Below, one piece after another: positions 8,562-16,453 of a stretch of DNA of 64,000 nucleotides. Numbering within the stretch: the first letter of the stretch is position 1; each line of letters opens with the position of its first letter. This DNA comes from Bacteroidota bacterium. GTDB lineage: Bacteria; Bacteroidota; Bacteroidia; Bacteroidales; FEN-979. The notes below the pieces were generated by a model. That model was not told the DNA's origin, ran no database searches, and worked only from the letters and a program-made list of their open reading frames with translations. Location: positions 23,473-87,472 of the forward strand of contig JAPLDI010000050.1 of NCBI GenBank assembly GCA_026391795.1, in the 5' to 3' direction. A program made the translations under genes and the position numbers.

Positions 8562-8686
8562 CTTTACAAACTTTACAAACTTTACAAACTTTACAAACTT
8601 TACAAACTTTATAAACTTTATAAACTTTACAAACTTTACAAACTTTACAAACTTTACAAACTTTACAAACTTTATAAACTTTACAA
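8562..8686. repeat. 9-bp tandem array (CTTTACAAA)n
   Basis: Thirteen complete head-to-tail 9-bp units and a partial fourteenth fill the gap before aat. Most read CTTTACAAA; three read CTTTATAAA. The array ends 5 bp before the aat ATG. In the aat frame it reads Phe-Thr-Asn repeats with no stop until 8551 but no start codon, so it is 5'-UTR rather than coding. Copy-number change could alter promoter spacing or leader length. Confidence 0.9.
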
Positions 8687-8691
8687 CTCCA

Positions 8692-9366
8692 ATGCCTGTA
8701 TACCAGCTTCCCGATGAAATCCTCTTCCCTGATCCTTCAGAATCGGAACCGGAAGGTTTGCTTGCCGTTGGAGGTGACCTGAAACCGGAGCGTTTACTGA
8801 CTGCCTATGCATCCGGAATCTTCCCCTGGTATTCTGAAAATGAACCCATCCTCTGGTGGTCGCCCGATCCCCGGCTGGTACTTTTTCCCCAGAATTTCAA
8901 GTCATCTCACAGTTTAAATCAAAAGATAAAGAAGAACATCTTCACTGTCAGGTGGGATACGGATTTTGAACAGGTCATCCATGCCTGCGCGGAAACGGAA
9001 CGGAGGAATGAAACGGGCACCTGGATCTCAAAGGAGATGAAAGATGCTTACATTGAACTGCACAGGCTGGGATTTGCACATTCTGTTGAAATTTACGTTG
9101 AAGGAAAACTTGCCGGCGGGCTCTATGGTGTCTCCCTTGGCAGGGCTTTCTTCGGGGAATCGATGTTTCATATGGTGACCGATGCTTCAAAGATCGCCCT
9201 GTATTTCCTGATACAAAAAATGAAGGAGTTTGAGTTTCTGTTCATTGATTCGCAGGTTGAAACAGAACACCTGGTCAGCCTTGGAGCCGAACTGATCCCA
9301 AGAAAAAAGTACCTGAAACTGCTGAACGAAGCAATTAAGTACCCGACGATCAAAGGGAAATGGTAA
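8692..9366 (+). CDS. aat: Leucyl/phenylalanyl-tRNA--protein transferase
   Basis: Aat adds Leu or Phe from aminoacyl-tRNA to N-terminal Lys/Arg of proteins, marking them for ClpS/ClpAP degradation (N-degron pathway). The 224-aa length is standard. Diagnostic motifs are FPDPSESEPEGLLAVGGDL, ASGIFPWYSENEPILWWSPDPR, ETGTWI, AHSVEIY and GLYGVSLGRAFFGESMF. The start at 8692 fits homologues. The gene is preceded by the 9-bp tandem array and followed by a strong palindromic terminator shared with the convergent peptidase gene. Confidence 0.96.
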   Translation: MPVYQLPDEILFPDPSESEPEGLLAVGGDLKPERLLTAYASGIFPWYSENEPILWWSPDPRLVLFPQNFKSSHSLNQKIKKNIFTVRWDTDFEQVIHACAETERRNETGTWISKEMKDAYIELHRLGFAHSVEIYVEGKLAGGLYGVSLGRAFFGESMFHMVTDASKIALYFLIQKMKEFEFLFIDSQVETEHLVSLGAELIPRKKYLKLLNEAIKYPTIKGKW

Positions 9367-9372
9367 GCAATT

Positions 9373-9393
9373 CGTCACGCGTAACGCGTGACG
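9373..9393. terminator. Bidirectional palindromic terminator
   Basis: A perfect 9-bp stem (CGTCACGCG / CGCGTGACG) with a 3-nt loop (TAA) lies between the convergent aat and C1-peptidase genes and is followed by GTTTT on the plus strand. Related CGCGTGACG-type palindromes occur near 48575-48604 and 49511-49524, again at gene ends. Confidence 0.75.
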
Positions 9394-9396
9394 GTT

Positions 9397-10602
9397 TTAC
9401 AGTCCTAACTTCTTCCTTATATCTTTCGGAATCGCATTTTTGTTCACCATGATATCCATGGTTTTCAGTTGGACATACGGAACGGATGCATAAAAATATC
9501 CCTTGTACGGACTTCCGTCAGTTCCCCATGAGTTCTTTACGAGGAAATAGGGATTTCCATTCTGGTCGGTGGCGGTTCCGGTAATCAGCATGCCGTGGTC
9601 GTCGGTAGTCTGGTAGTTATCAAACTCAAGCTGGCGCAACTCCTGAGTGATTTTCTTTTCAGGCATTGGTTTATCAAACTTATAAAGGAGTTTGTCTTTA
9701 TCGGCATCCGACATCTTTTGCCATTTAGCACTTTCCAGGCCGGCTATTTCAGTTGCATTTTTATCAGGAACCACGGCAACACCGTTCTTCCAGGAGAATC
9801 CTTTTTCACTGACATCAGCACCCCAGGCTACGGTATAACCATTCTCGACAGAATTGCTGATCACCTTCATCAGTTCATCCAGGGGCAGGTTGTAAAGTTC
9901 ATCCATGATCCAGTTATCCGGCACTTCCAGGATGAACTTTGAATAGAATGGATGGTGAGTATAGGATGTCAGTTCGACATAATCATCCATGTTAAGACCC
10001 GTCATATCTGCAAAAGAACGGGGTGTATAATCTTTTCCCATGAAATTGAAGGTTTCAGGGACTTTCCCGAGATAGGCATCGAGGGTGGCATCAAAAGCCT
10101 GGTGCCAGACGGGGGTCAGTTTTTTATTTGAATTCTTTATCACCGCGTTAACCATGGCTTCCAGGACAGCATCCATCTCGCCATGAACCGGTTTGTCTTC
10201 CCCGATCACATTTCCTGAATATGCGGATGCGGGCACCATCCCATATTTTCTCCAGACATTGGTTACATCGTGTGCGGCTCCGCCTCCTCCGAAATTATGC
10301 TTGCCACCAAACCTTACATAAATTGTCGCTTTATCGGAATATGCTTTTCTGACACAGAACATATCGGCAAGATTGAACGTGTCTTTTTTGGTCCGGAGAA
10401 GTTCGGCTTCCAGGAACCCAATGGTTGAATAACTCCAGCAGGTTCCTGAACGGTTCTGGTTTTTAACCGGGGTCACCGGGATGCTTTTCACCAGGGTAAA
10501 AACATAGCCTGAGTCGGCTTTTTTAACAGGTTCCTGGGTCTGGGCGAAAGTGCCGGTAGCCAAGAGTGCCATGAGCATGAGGAGGGTCAGAAGGTTTTTC
10601 AT
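9397..10602 (-). CDS. Secreted C1-family cysteine peptidase (bleomycin hydrolase/PepC-like)
   Basis: This 401-aa papain-fold peptidase has the order of the C1B (bleomycin hydrolase/aminopeptidase C) family. Gln49 and catalytic Cys55 are in NQNRSGTCWSYST, His336 is in DDHGMLITG, and Asn357 is in VKNSWG. An N-terminal signal peptide ending ATGTFAQ indicates export, unlike cytosolic PepC. The C-terminus lacks an obvious sorting domain. The likely role is processing of periplasmic or exported peptides. It is a single gene on the minus strand, and the 162-bp upstream gap holds nothing recognisable. Confidence 0.93.
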   Translation of the reverse strand: MKNLLTLLMLMALLATGTFAQTQEPVKKADSGYVFTLVKSIPVTPVKNQNRSGTCWSYSTIGFLEAELLRTKKDTFNLADMFCVRKAYSDKATIYVRFGGKHNFGGGGAAHDVTNVWRKYGMVPASAYSGNVIGEDKPVHGEMDAVLEAMVNAVIKNSNKKLTPVWHQAFDATLDAYLGKVPETFNFMGKDYTPRSFADMTGLNMDDYVELTSYTHHPFYSKFILEVPDNWIMDELYNLPLDELMKVISNSVENGYTVAWGADVSEKGFSWKNGVAVVPDKNATEIAGLESAKWQKMSDADKDKLLYKFDKPMPEKKITQELRQLEFDNYQTTDDHGMLITGTATDQNGNPYFLVKNSWGTDGSPYKGYFYASVPYVQLKTMDIMVNKNAIPKDIRKKLGL

Positions 10603-10764
10603 AAACAGTACGGTTTTGGAAGGATTAATTTGAGAAGTTCAAAAGTACAGATATTAATATTAGCCGGCAACACTTTTTCTTTGAACGCTTTGGATTTGAC
10701 GATGAACGGGGAAAAAGTGACGAAGTGACCCGACTGGAGGGTAGCCCGCGGTTTTGCGTCCGTG

Positions 10765-11517
10765 TTATTTTACTCTTGGCTTCCATATTGTTTTGGCAGT
10801 GGCACAAACCTTATTGTTCCCCTGAGTCTTGATGCTATGAACAAAGGAACCGGCATTGCTGTCTCTTTCTGTAAATGATATCAGTGTGTCACCAAATTGA
10901 GCTTCTGCAATAAACCGTCCGTCAATGGAGTGCAGATAAAAATTATCGATAATATCCTCCGGAATTGACTCTACTAACCATTGTAAATACCTGATATTGT
11001 TTACGTGCTGATTTGTATCGACATCATACCTGTTGACCTTAAATTCCTTAATATGATTTGAAGAGTCAATGGCTTCGATCTTTTTGGTAATATCATGATT
11101 GATACATTCTTCATCAGAATATGACCATCTCTCCTTAATGGCATCGGAAATCTGGACAGGTCTTCTCCTGTTAATATCAAAAAAGGCCCAGAGTCCTTTC
11201 GCTCTTCCGATAATAGTTCCCTGTTCATTGTAAATAATATTCTCCCTCATCCCTTTAATCGCCGAATAACCTGATAACCAGGTTCTGATTACAATCTTAT
11301 CCTTATAACGAGGATAGCGATCCACTTCCATAAATCCCGAAAGCAATACCCATCCAATATTTTGTTTTCCAAGGTCATACAAGCTGTTATTGATGGAATA
11401 ACAATGATCTGCAGCCGTTTCTTCAAGTAAAGTTAAGATCGTTGTCGAGGAAGCTTCCCCGAATTTGTTCATTTCGAAATATCGTAACTCAAATTGCTTT
11501 TCAAAATAATTTTTCAA
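10765..11517 (-). CDS. Acyl-ACP thioesterase (FatA/FatB-like)
   Basis: The 250-aa protein is a double-hotdog acyl-ACP thioesterase. Two hotdog repeats are visible, with the catalytic region NRYDVDTNQHVNNIRYLQW (Asn/His of the plant FatA/B and bacterial families) in the second. It releases fatty acids from acyl-ACP. The N-terminal half carries ASSTTILTLLEETAADH and the WVLLSGFMEVDRYPRYKD segment typical of Bacteroidota members. It stands alone on the minus strand. Chain-length preference cannot be inferred. Confidence 0.9.
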   Translation of the reverse strand: MKNYFEKQFELRYFEMNKFGEASSTTILTLLEETAADHCYSINNSLYDLGKQNIGWVLLSGFMEVDRYPRYKDKIVIRTWLSGYSAIKGMRENIIYNEQGTIIGRAKGLWAFFDINRRRPVQISDAIKERWSYSDEECINHDITKKIEAIDSSNHIKEFKVNRYDVDTNQHVNNIRYLQWLVESIPEDIIDNFYLHSIDGRFIAEAQFGDTLISFTERDSNAGSFVHSIKTQGNNKVCATAKTIWKPRVK

Positions 11518-11584
11518 TGCCTATTTCTATTAAGGATTATTGTATCGTTCAATTGCGGTCAGGTTCTTAACCATGGCGCCCGGC

Positions 11585-11691
11585 CGGTATCCATTTTGCG
11601 GGTAATAGCAGACTTTATCTTTACTTTTTGTTTCTACGCGAATAGGCACAATTACTTTTCATAACCGACAAACCCCGCATAAATGCTGCCG
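11585..11691. other. Imperfect inverted repeat in 205-bp spacer
   Basis: The spacer 11518-11722 lacks a gene. It contains partly complementary arms around GGTATCCATTTTGCGGGTA (11586-11604) and AACCCCGCATAAATGCTGCC (11671-11690), separated by about 66 bp. It ends in GTATGTTAGCG. The layout (single co-oriented gene followed by a degenerate inverted repeat) recalls cassette recombination sites, but the canonical 7-bp core pair is not present. Confidence 0.3.
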
Positions 11692-11722
11692 TATGTTAGC
11701 GCGTGCTAAAATAGGAAGGAAA

Positions 11723-13108
11723 TCAATTCTTACAAAATTTCCCACTGTGAATTGAACTTTCAGTTCTTACTTTTACGATGTAAATTCCGGCAGGATAATT
11801 TTCAACGTCTAAAATAATCCTCTCTTCCGTGGGTTGGGTCTCAAGGATCTTTTTTCCTGTCAGATTGTAAACTTCAATATTTTTATTACTACCATCAATA
11901 CGGTTAAGATCAATCGTCAGGTTATCTGCAACAGGATTGGGATTAAGAAGAAATCCCGATTCCTGAGGTTCATTCAATCCCACATTGACGTCATCATATT
12001 TCATCACAGTGGCTTTATAGGTATTTAATATCTCCCCTGTGAAGGCAAAATGGGGTATGCCTGAAGGACTGAACTTTAGCTCGCTAAAAGCAGCACTATA
12101 GGAAGTGAATCCTGGTGATCCTACAACAACCCAACCGGTTCCGTCAAATTTCAGGACTGTCGCTTTATGGTTTTGAATATAATCGTCGAATGCCAGGTGC
12201 GGTTCCCCCGATGGACTGAAAGCAAGGCTTGTACCATTGACCTGTCCGGGTGAGCAACCGGGAACTCCAACACTCACCCAATTGGTTCCATCAAATTTCA
12301 TGACGGTGGCTTCATAGGAAATGGCAGCATCAACATACGCCACATAAGGCTCCCCTGAGGGGCTAAAGGCAAGGCTTGTATAGAAAACCTCGGCGGTCGA
12401 GAAACCTGGTGATCCAACATTTACCCAGTTGGAGCCATCAAATTTCATGACGGTTGCCTTCCACGATGTTCCGGCATCCTGGTAAGCCACATAAGGCTGA
12501 CCTGAGGGGTCAAAGGCAAAGCTGATATACCAGCCGGATCCGGCAGAAAAGGCAACTGCCCCGACATACACCCAACTGGTTCCGTCGAACCTCATGACAG
12601 CCGTGTTATTATAGCCACAGTGACCGCCAAAAGCAACGTACGGCTCACCGGTGGGGCTGAAAACGAGCTTTGTATAGTTGGCGTGAATGTCTGAGAACCC
12701 CCGTGATCCAACGTATACCCAATTGGTCCCATCAAATTTCATTACACTGGCCTTGATGGAGCAGGCGGAATCCTGGAATGCCACATAGGGTTCACCTGAC
12801 GGACTAAAGGCCAGGCTGATAAAATCCGTAGGACCTTCTGAGAAGCCAGCGGACCCAATCGTCACCCAATCGGATCCGTCGAATCTCATGACGGTAACTT
12901 TGCTGCCATTTGCACGATCACGGAATCCCAGGCAAGGCTGGCCCGACAAGTTGAAGGCCAGGCTGGGTGAGTAAGCGTTACCTGGATTGAAAGATGCATT
13001 CCCGATATTTACCCACTTGGATTCAAGGGGGGCCGATTCAATCCGGTTTTGCTGGGCAAAAACAACAACCGGAATCAGGAATGACAAAATGTAAACAATC
13101 GTTTTCAT
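11723..13108 (-). CDS. T9SS-exported seven-repeat beta-propeller-like protein
   Basis: The 461-aa protein has a signal peptide (MKTIVYILSFLIPVVVFAQ) and seven repeats of about 48 residues with the pattern S-P-S-G-E-P-Y-V-A-F ... A-T-V-M-K-F-D-G-T-N-W-V-x-V-G. It ends in a type A T9SS sorting domain (about residues 385-461, with LNPNPVADNLTIDL, YNLTGKKI and YPAGIYIVKV). Seven such units suggest a seven-bladed propeller displayed on or released from the cell surface. No catalytic motif is seen. It is followed on the same strand by the thioesterase gene and preceded by another seven-repeat T9SS protein. Ligand unknown. Confidence 0.88.
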   Translation of the reverse strand: MKTIVYILSFLIPVVVFAQQNRIESAPLESKWVNIGNASFNPGNAYSPSLAFNLSGQPCLGFRDRANGSKVTVMRFDGSDWVTIGSAGFSEGPTDFISLAFSPSGEPYVAFQDSACSIKASVMKFDGTNWVYVGSRGFSDIHANYTKLVFSPTGEPYVAFGGHCGYNNTAVMRFDGTSWVYVGAVAFSAGSGWYISFAFDPSGQPYVAYQDAGTSWKATVMKFDGSNWVNVGSPGFSTAEVFYTSLAFSPSGEPYVAYVDAAISYEATVMKFDGTNWVSVGVPGCSPGQVNGTSLAFSPSGEPHLAFDDYIQNHKATVLKFDGTGWVVVGSPGFTSYSAAFSELKFSPSGIPHFAFTGEILNTYKATVMKYDDVNVGLNEPQESGFLLNPNPVADNLTIDLNRIDGSNKNIEVYNLTGKKILETQPTEERIILDVENYPAGIYIVKVRTESSIHSGKFCKN

Positions 13109-13154
13109 CTCGTTTGGGGTTTTAAGATTCTTCTTAATGTGCGCTGATCACGCT

Positions 13155-13223
13155 GCGTATAGCACCAGTGGCGATAAACCCATCACTACAACGAAAACCC
13201 TTTTCACCATTGGTGTTGCACGC
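13155..13223. other. Imperfect inverted repeat between two T9SS genes
   Basis: Arms GCGTATAGCACCAGTGGCGA (13155-13174, extending to 13178) and TTTTCACCATTGGTGTTGCA (13201-13220, extending to 13223) pair imperfectly around a 22-bp loop. This fills most of the 132-bp spacer. Unlike a terminator there is no T-run. It is structurally similar to the inverted repeat at 11585-11691. Confidence 0.4.
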
Positions 13224-13240
13224 CTGTTGAGGGCAGGGCT

Positions 13241-14443
13241 TTATTCTTTAATTATTTTTCCTACATCAATCGTTTTATCATTTTGTAATCTTATTAAATA
13301 AACTCCTGATGGGATATTTCCAATATCTATTCGCGTTCTCTTATTAATGACCTTCTGTACGATCAGTTCAAGGCCCCTGACATTCGAAATTGATATGTAT
13401 GGATTCCCTGTTACCGATGAACACTCGATTGTGATTTCATCGTGTGCCGGATTGGGATAAAATCTCATAAGTGGTGAAGCAGATAAACTTCCATGTATTC
13501 CGACTCCCCCGCCATTTGTGGTTTTCAGAATCAAGCCACTATCACCGACTACATAACCTGTATTTACGTCGGTAAAATAGATTGAATGTAAATATTTTGC
13601 AGTTCCTGAAAACTCACTTGTCCAATCCGCGCCGCCATTCATGGTAGTTAGAATTACACCATTATCTCCGACAGCATAACCTGTATTTAAGCCTGCAAAA
13701 AATACGGATCTTAACCCATTCACTATGCCGGTGACCTGATTAATCCAACCGGTTCCTCCGTTTGTAGTTTTTAGTATTATTCCACTATCACCCACAGCAT
13801 AACCTGTACTCATATCAGTAAAATAAACGGAATATAAATTATGGATTGTACCTGATGACTGGGCTACCCATGTTAACCCTCCATCTGTTGTTTTTATAAT
13901 GGTTCCACTGTCACCAACGGCATACCCGGTATTTACTGTCGGGAAATATACTGACTCCAGCCAGTTTTTTGTGTTTCCATTAGAAATGGGCAGGAAATAG
14001 TTTCCATTTGTTGTTTTTTCAACTACCCCGCCACCGCTTAGACCACTGGCCGCGACAAGATATCCCGTGTCAATGGCAGGGAAATAAATAGAAGTTATCC
14101 GATAAAACCAGGGATTAAGCAATGTTAGATCCCAGTTAATACCTCCGTTAATTGTTTTTAACAATATCCCATTATCACCGGCGGTCCACCCTGTTTTAGT
14201 ATCCAGAAAATGAATGGAATGAAACCATTCTGAAGTGCCCGAAGTTAATATCGCCCAGTTTGTGCCACCATTTGTGGTTTTCAGGATTATTCCTCCTTCA
14301 CCTGATATATACCCGGTATCCGTAGCAGGAAAATAAACAGAGGATAATACATTGGCCGTCCCTGAATTCAGGATTGTCCAGTTTTGTGCATTTACTTCAG
14401 TCAATGCAATCAAAGAAATTAATAACATGTAGAGCTTTTTCAT
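13241..14443 (-). CDS. T9SS-exported Ycf48-like seven-repeat protein
   Basis: The 400-aa protein starts with a signal peptide (MKKLYMLLISLIALTEVNAQ). It contains seven Ycf48/BNR-type repeats of about 45 residues, such as TGYAVGDSGTIIKTTDGGLTW; the third is longer and degenerate. It ends in a T9SS type A sorting domain (FYPNPAHDEITIE ... IPSGVYLIRLQNDKTIDVGKIIKE, about residues 325-400). Ycf48-like repeats build seven-bladed propellers. In Bacteroidota such proteins are surface or secreted and have no relation to photosynthesis. No enzymatic residues are recognised. Confidence 0.88.
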   Translation of the reverse strand: MKKLYMLLISLIALTEVNAQNWTILNSGTANVLSSVYFPATDTGYISGEGGIILKTTNGGTNWAILTSGTSEWFHSIHFLDTKTGWTAGDNGILLKTINGGINWDLTLLNPWFYRITSIYFPAIDTGYLVAASGLSGGGVVEKTTNGNYFLPISNGNTKNWLESVYFPTVNTGYAVGDSGTIIKTTDGGLTWVAQSSGTIHNLYSVYFTDMSTGYAVGDSGIILKTTNGGTGWINQVTGIVNGLRSVFFAGLNTGYAVGDNGVILTTMNGGADWTSEFSGTAKYLHSIYFTDVNTGYVVGDSGLILKTTNGGGVGIHGSLSASPLMRFYPNPAHDEITIECSSVTGNPYISISNVRGLELIVQKVINKRTRIDIGNIPSGVYLIRLQNDKTIDVGKIIKE

Positions 14444-14785
14444 TTTTTCCCCCTTATATTAGGTCGTGAGATTTTTTTATGCCTTGCCCCCAACGCTTGC
14501 ACAAATTCCTGAGTTGAGGTTGTCCGGCAAAGCCAGATCCTGGAATTAACATTGCAATATAATGAAAATAGCTGTAATATTTACTGTAACCGGGAATTTT
14601 TGTTTTCAGGGGACACTCTGCAGAAGATCTACAGTCTTCCTACAGTCTTCCTACAGTCTTCCTATAAGGTCAAAATGTTTTTTGCATTTTGTTTCTGAAG
14701 CGAGACTGTAGGAAGCTTATAGGAAGACTGTAGGAAGACTGTAGGACTGAAATTACGAAGTCAGGCAAACTCATCAACTCATCAT
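14444..14785. other. Gene-free 342-bp gap with a large inverted repeat
   Basis: No open frame with coding character was found. The gap contains the upstream region of the Ycf48-like gene (rich in T/A), a CCCCAACGC / GTTGAGG-containing stretch near 14487-14520, and the long inverted repeat at 14640-14744 that is listed separately. Confidence 0.6.
14640..14744. repeat. 29-bp perfect inverted repeat built of 11-bp direct repeats
   Basis: The arms 14640-14668 and 14716-14744 are perfect reverse complements of 29 bp around a 47-bp spacer. Each arm is made of 11-bp direct repeats (TACAGTCTTCC on the left, GGAAGACTGTA on the right), with an additional copy outside each arm (14630-14639 and 14703-14713). 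In RNA it would fold into a very stable stem. There is no T-run after it, and it is not at the immediate end of a gene. Confidence 0.85.
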
Positions 14786-15727
14786 CTATCTCCCAAATGG
14801 CTGATCCTTCTCAAAATCAGGCCTGTAATGATCAGCACTGCTCAACTCCTGGATCCATCCGTTTTCCATACCCAGCCGCTCCATCTCATTCACAACCGTT
14901 GCATATTCCTCAGGAGAGACCTTGTTTTGCAACACGGGATGGCAGCTTACCATTAGCGTCGGGTAATATTGCGACATCAGCGAAACATGAATCTTCGGGG
15001 AAAGTTCTTCAGCAATAAAATTGATGACCTTCAGGCTGTTGCCGGCATGACCCGGCAGGACAAGGTGCCGGATAATAATTCCTGACTCAGCGGTCCCCTC
15101 TTTCCCGGTATGAAGGACGGCGCCTTTTTGCCGGAACATCTCCTTAAGGGCCATTGACGCCATTTCAGGATAATCAGGCGCATCGGAATATTCTCCGGCC
15201 AGCGTGGATTCCATGTATTTCAGATCCGGCAGGTAGACATCGATCATCCCTTCCAGCAGACGCAGGGTTGATGGCTTGTCGTAGCCGTTTGAGTTGTATA
15301 CCCATACCGGCTTATACCCCAGGGACTCGATGCAGCGGATGATGATCATCACCTGCGGGATGAAATGCGACGGCGAAACGAACCCTACCCGGGTGATGCC
15401 AGCATCCAGAAAGCCACTCACCTGACGGATCACTTCCTCCAATTCCATCGCATCGCTACTGACAGCCAGCCGGTTATCACTGATCTGGTAGTTCTGGCAG
15501 TAGATGCACTGCAGGTTGCAATGGGCAAAGAACAGGTTGCAAATCCCCTCCTCCCCGCTGATGGCAGGTTCCTCACCATGATGGATGCATATGGAGGAGA
15601 TACAGAACGAAGCATTGCTCTTGCAATACCCCAAATCCTCAGAGAAACGGTCTGCAGTGCATTCGCGGGGACAGAGATCGCAGTCGTGCAATTTTTCCAG
15701 CGGATCAAGAAACGGGGTTAAATCCAT
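14786..15727 (-). CDS. PflX-like radical SAM protein (COG1313)
   Basis: This 313-aa radical SAM protein is related to the pyruvate-formate-lyase-activase-like family PflX. A Cys-rich N-terminal part (CDLCPRECTADR ... GYCKS) precedes the radical SAM triad in CNLQCIYCQNYQIS. Its substrate is unknown for the family. I place the start at the ATG at 15727 (MDLTPFLDPLEKL). The longer frame to 15784 would begin upstream of the predicted transcription start given by the minus-strand TACTTTTG element at 15772-15779. No PFL gene is adjacent. Confidence 0.88.
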   Translation of the reverse strand: MDLTPFLDPLEKLHDCDLCPRECTADRFSEDLGYCKSNASFCISSICIHHGEEPAISGEEGICNLFFAHCNLQCIYCQNYQISDNRLAVSSDAMELEEVIRQVSGFLDAGITRVGFVSPSHFIPQVMIIIRCIESLGYKPVWVYNSNGYDKPSTLRLLEGMIDVYLPDLKYMESTLAGEYSDAPDYPEMASMALKEMFRQKGAVLHTGKEGTAESGIIIRHLVLPGHAGNSLKVINFIAEELSPKIHVSLMSQYYPTLMVSCHPVLQNKVSPEEYATVVNEMERLGMENGWIQELSSADHYRPDFEKDQPFGR

Positions 15728-15747
15728 CAATGAATGCAGTTTTTCCG

Positions 15748-15755
15748 TACTTTTG
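15748..15755 (+). promoter_or_regulatory. -7 element TACTTTTG for the HAD/glycosidase operon
   Basis: TACTTTTG matches the TAnnTTTG consensus and sits 32 bp before the HAD gene start. It forms the left half of a 9-bp inverted repeat (GTACTTTTG / CAAAAGTAC) with the opposing element at 15772-15779, so the two divergent promoters face each other. A clear -33 TTTG was not found. Confidence 0.6.
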
Positions 15756-15771
15756 AAGTTTATTAACGTCA

Positions 15772-15779
15772 CAAAAGTA
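15772..15779 (-). promoter_or_regulatory. -7 element TACTTTTG for the PflX-like gene
   Basis: On the minus strand CAAAAGTA reads TACTTTTG. Transcription would start near 15765, which supports the internal start codon at 15727 for the radical SAM gene. Confidence 0.6.
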
Positions 15780-15787
15780 CGCAATTC

Positions 15788-16453
15788 ATGAAGATGGAAT
15801 CCTCAAAGTACACGCATATCATCTGGGACTGGAACGGAACTCTCCTGGACGACAGCTGGCTGTGCGTGGAAGTCATGAACTCAATGCTCTCCGCCAGGAA
15901 CCTTCCTTTGCTGACACTGGAACGCTACCGCGAGATCTTTGATTTCCCGGTAAAGGCTTATTATGAAAAGCTGGGATTTAATTTTAAAAAGGAATCGTTT
16001 GAGGTTGTGGGAATGGATTTTATGAACGGGTACAACCTGAAGCAGAAGGAATGCTGGCTCCAGGAAGATGCCGTGAACAGCCTGAAGTGCATCGCCGACA
16101 GCGGATACCATCAGAGTGTTCTGTCGGCCAGGGAACAGAATGAATTGCGGCAGGAGATCATTGACCGCAAGGTGTCAGGTTATTTTGACTTTGTTGACGG
16201 CCTGGATGATCACTATGCACACGGAAAGACGGACGTGGGGATCAGGCTGCTGAAAGAGATGGGCGTGGAAAAGCGAAAGATCCTGTTTATCGGGGATACC
16301 TGCCATGATGCAGAAGTGGCTAAAGAACTGGAGATTGACTGCATCCTGGTCCCCAACGGGCATCATTCAAAGCAAAGACTGAGAAAAACCGGTTGTCCGA
16401 TCGTTAAATCACTGGATAAATTAAGCGGATACTTATGCAATCGTGTCGGATAA
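15788..16453 (+). CDS. HAD-family hydrolase, phosphoglycolate phosphatase-like
   Basis: The 221-aa cytoplasmic protein is a HAD hydrolase with a small helical cap. Motif I is DWNGT (nucleophile Asp14), motif III Lys is in the region around KTDVG, and motif IV is FIGDTCHDAEVAKEL. The acid/base Asp expected two residues after the nucleophile is Asn16, a variant I have seen in Bacteroidota HAD proteins of this type. Activity is probably on a small phosphorylated sugar or glycolate. Its end overlaps the start of the large glycosidase gene by 19 bp, implying translational coupling with the carbohydrate operon. Confidence 0.88.
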   Translation: MKMESSKYTHIIWDWNGTLLDDSWLCVEVMNSMLSARNLPLLTLERYREIFDFPVKAYYEKLGFNFKKESFEVVGMDFMNGYNLKQKECWLQEDAVNSLKCIADSGYHQSVLSAREQNELRQEIIDRKVSGYFDFVDGLDDHYAHGKTDVGIRLLKEMGVEKRKILFIGDTCHDAEVAKELEIDCILVPNGHHSKQRLRKTGCPIVKSLDKLSGYLCNRVG

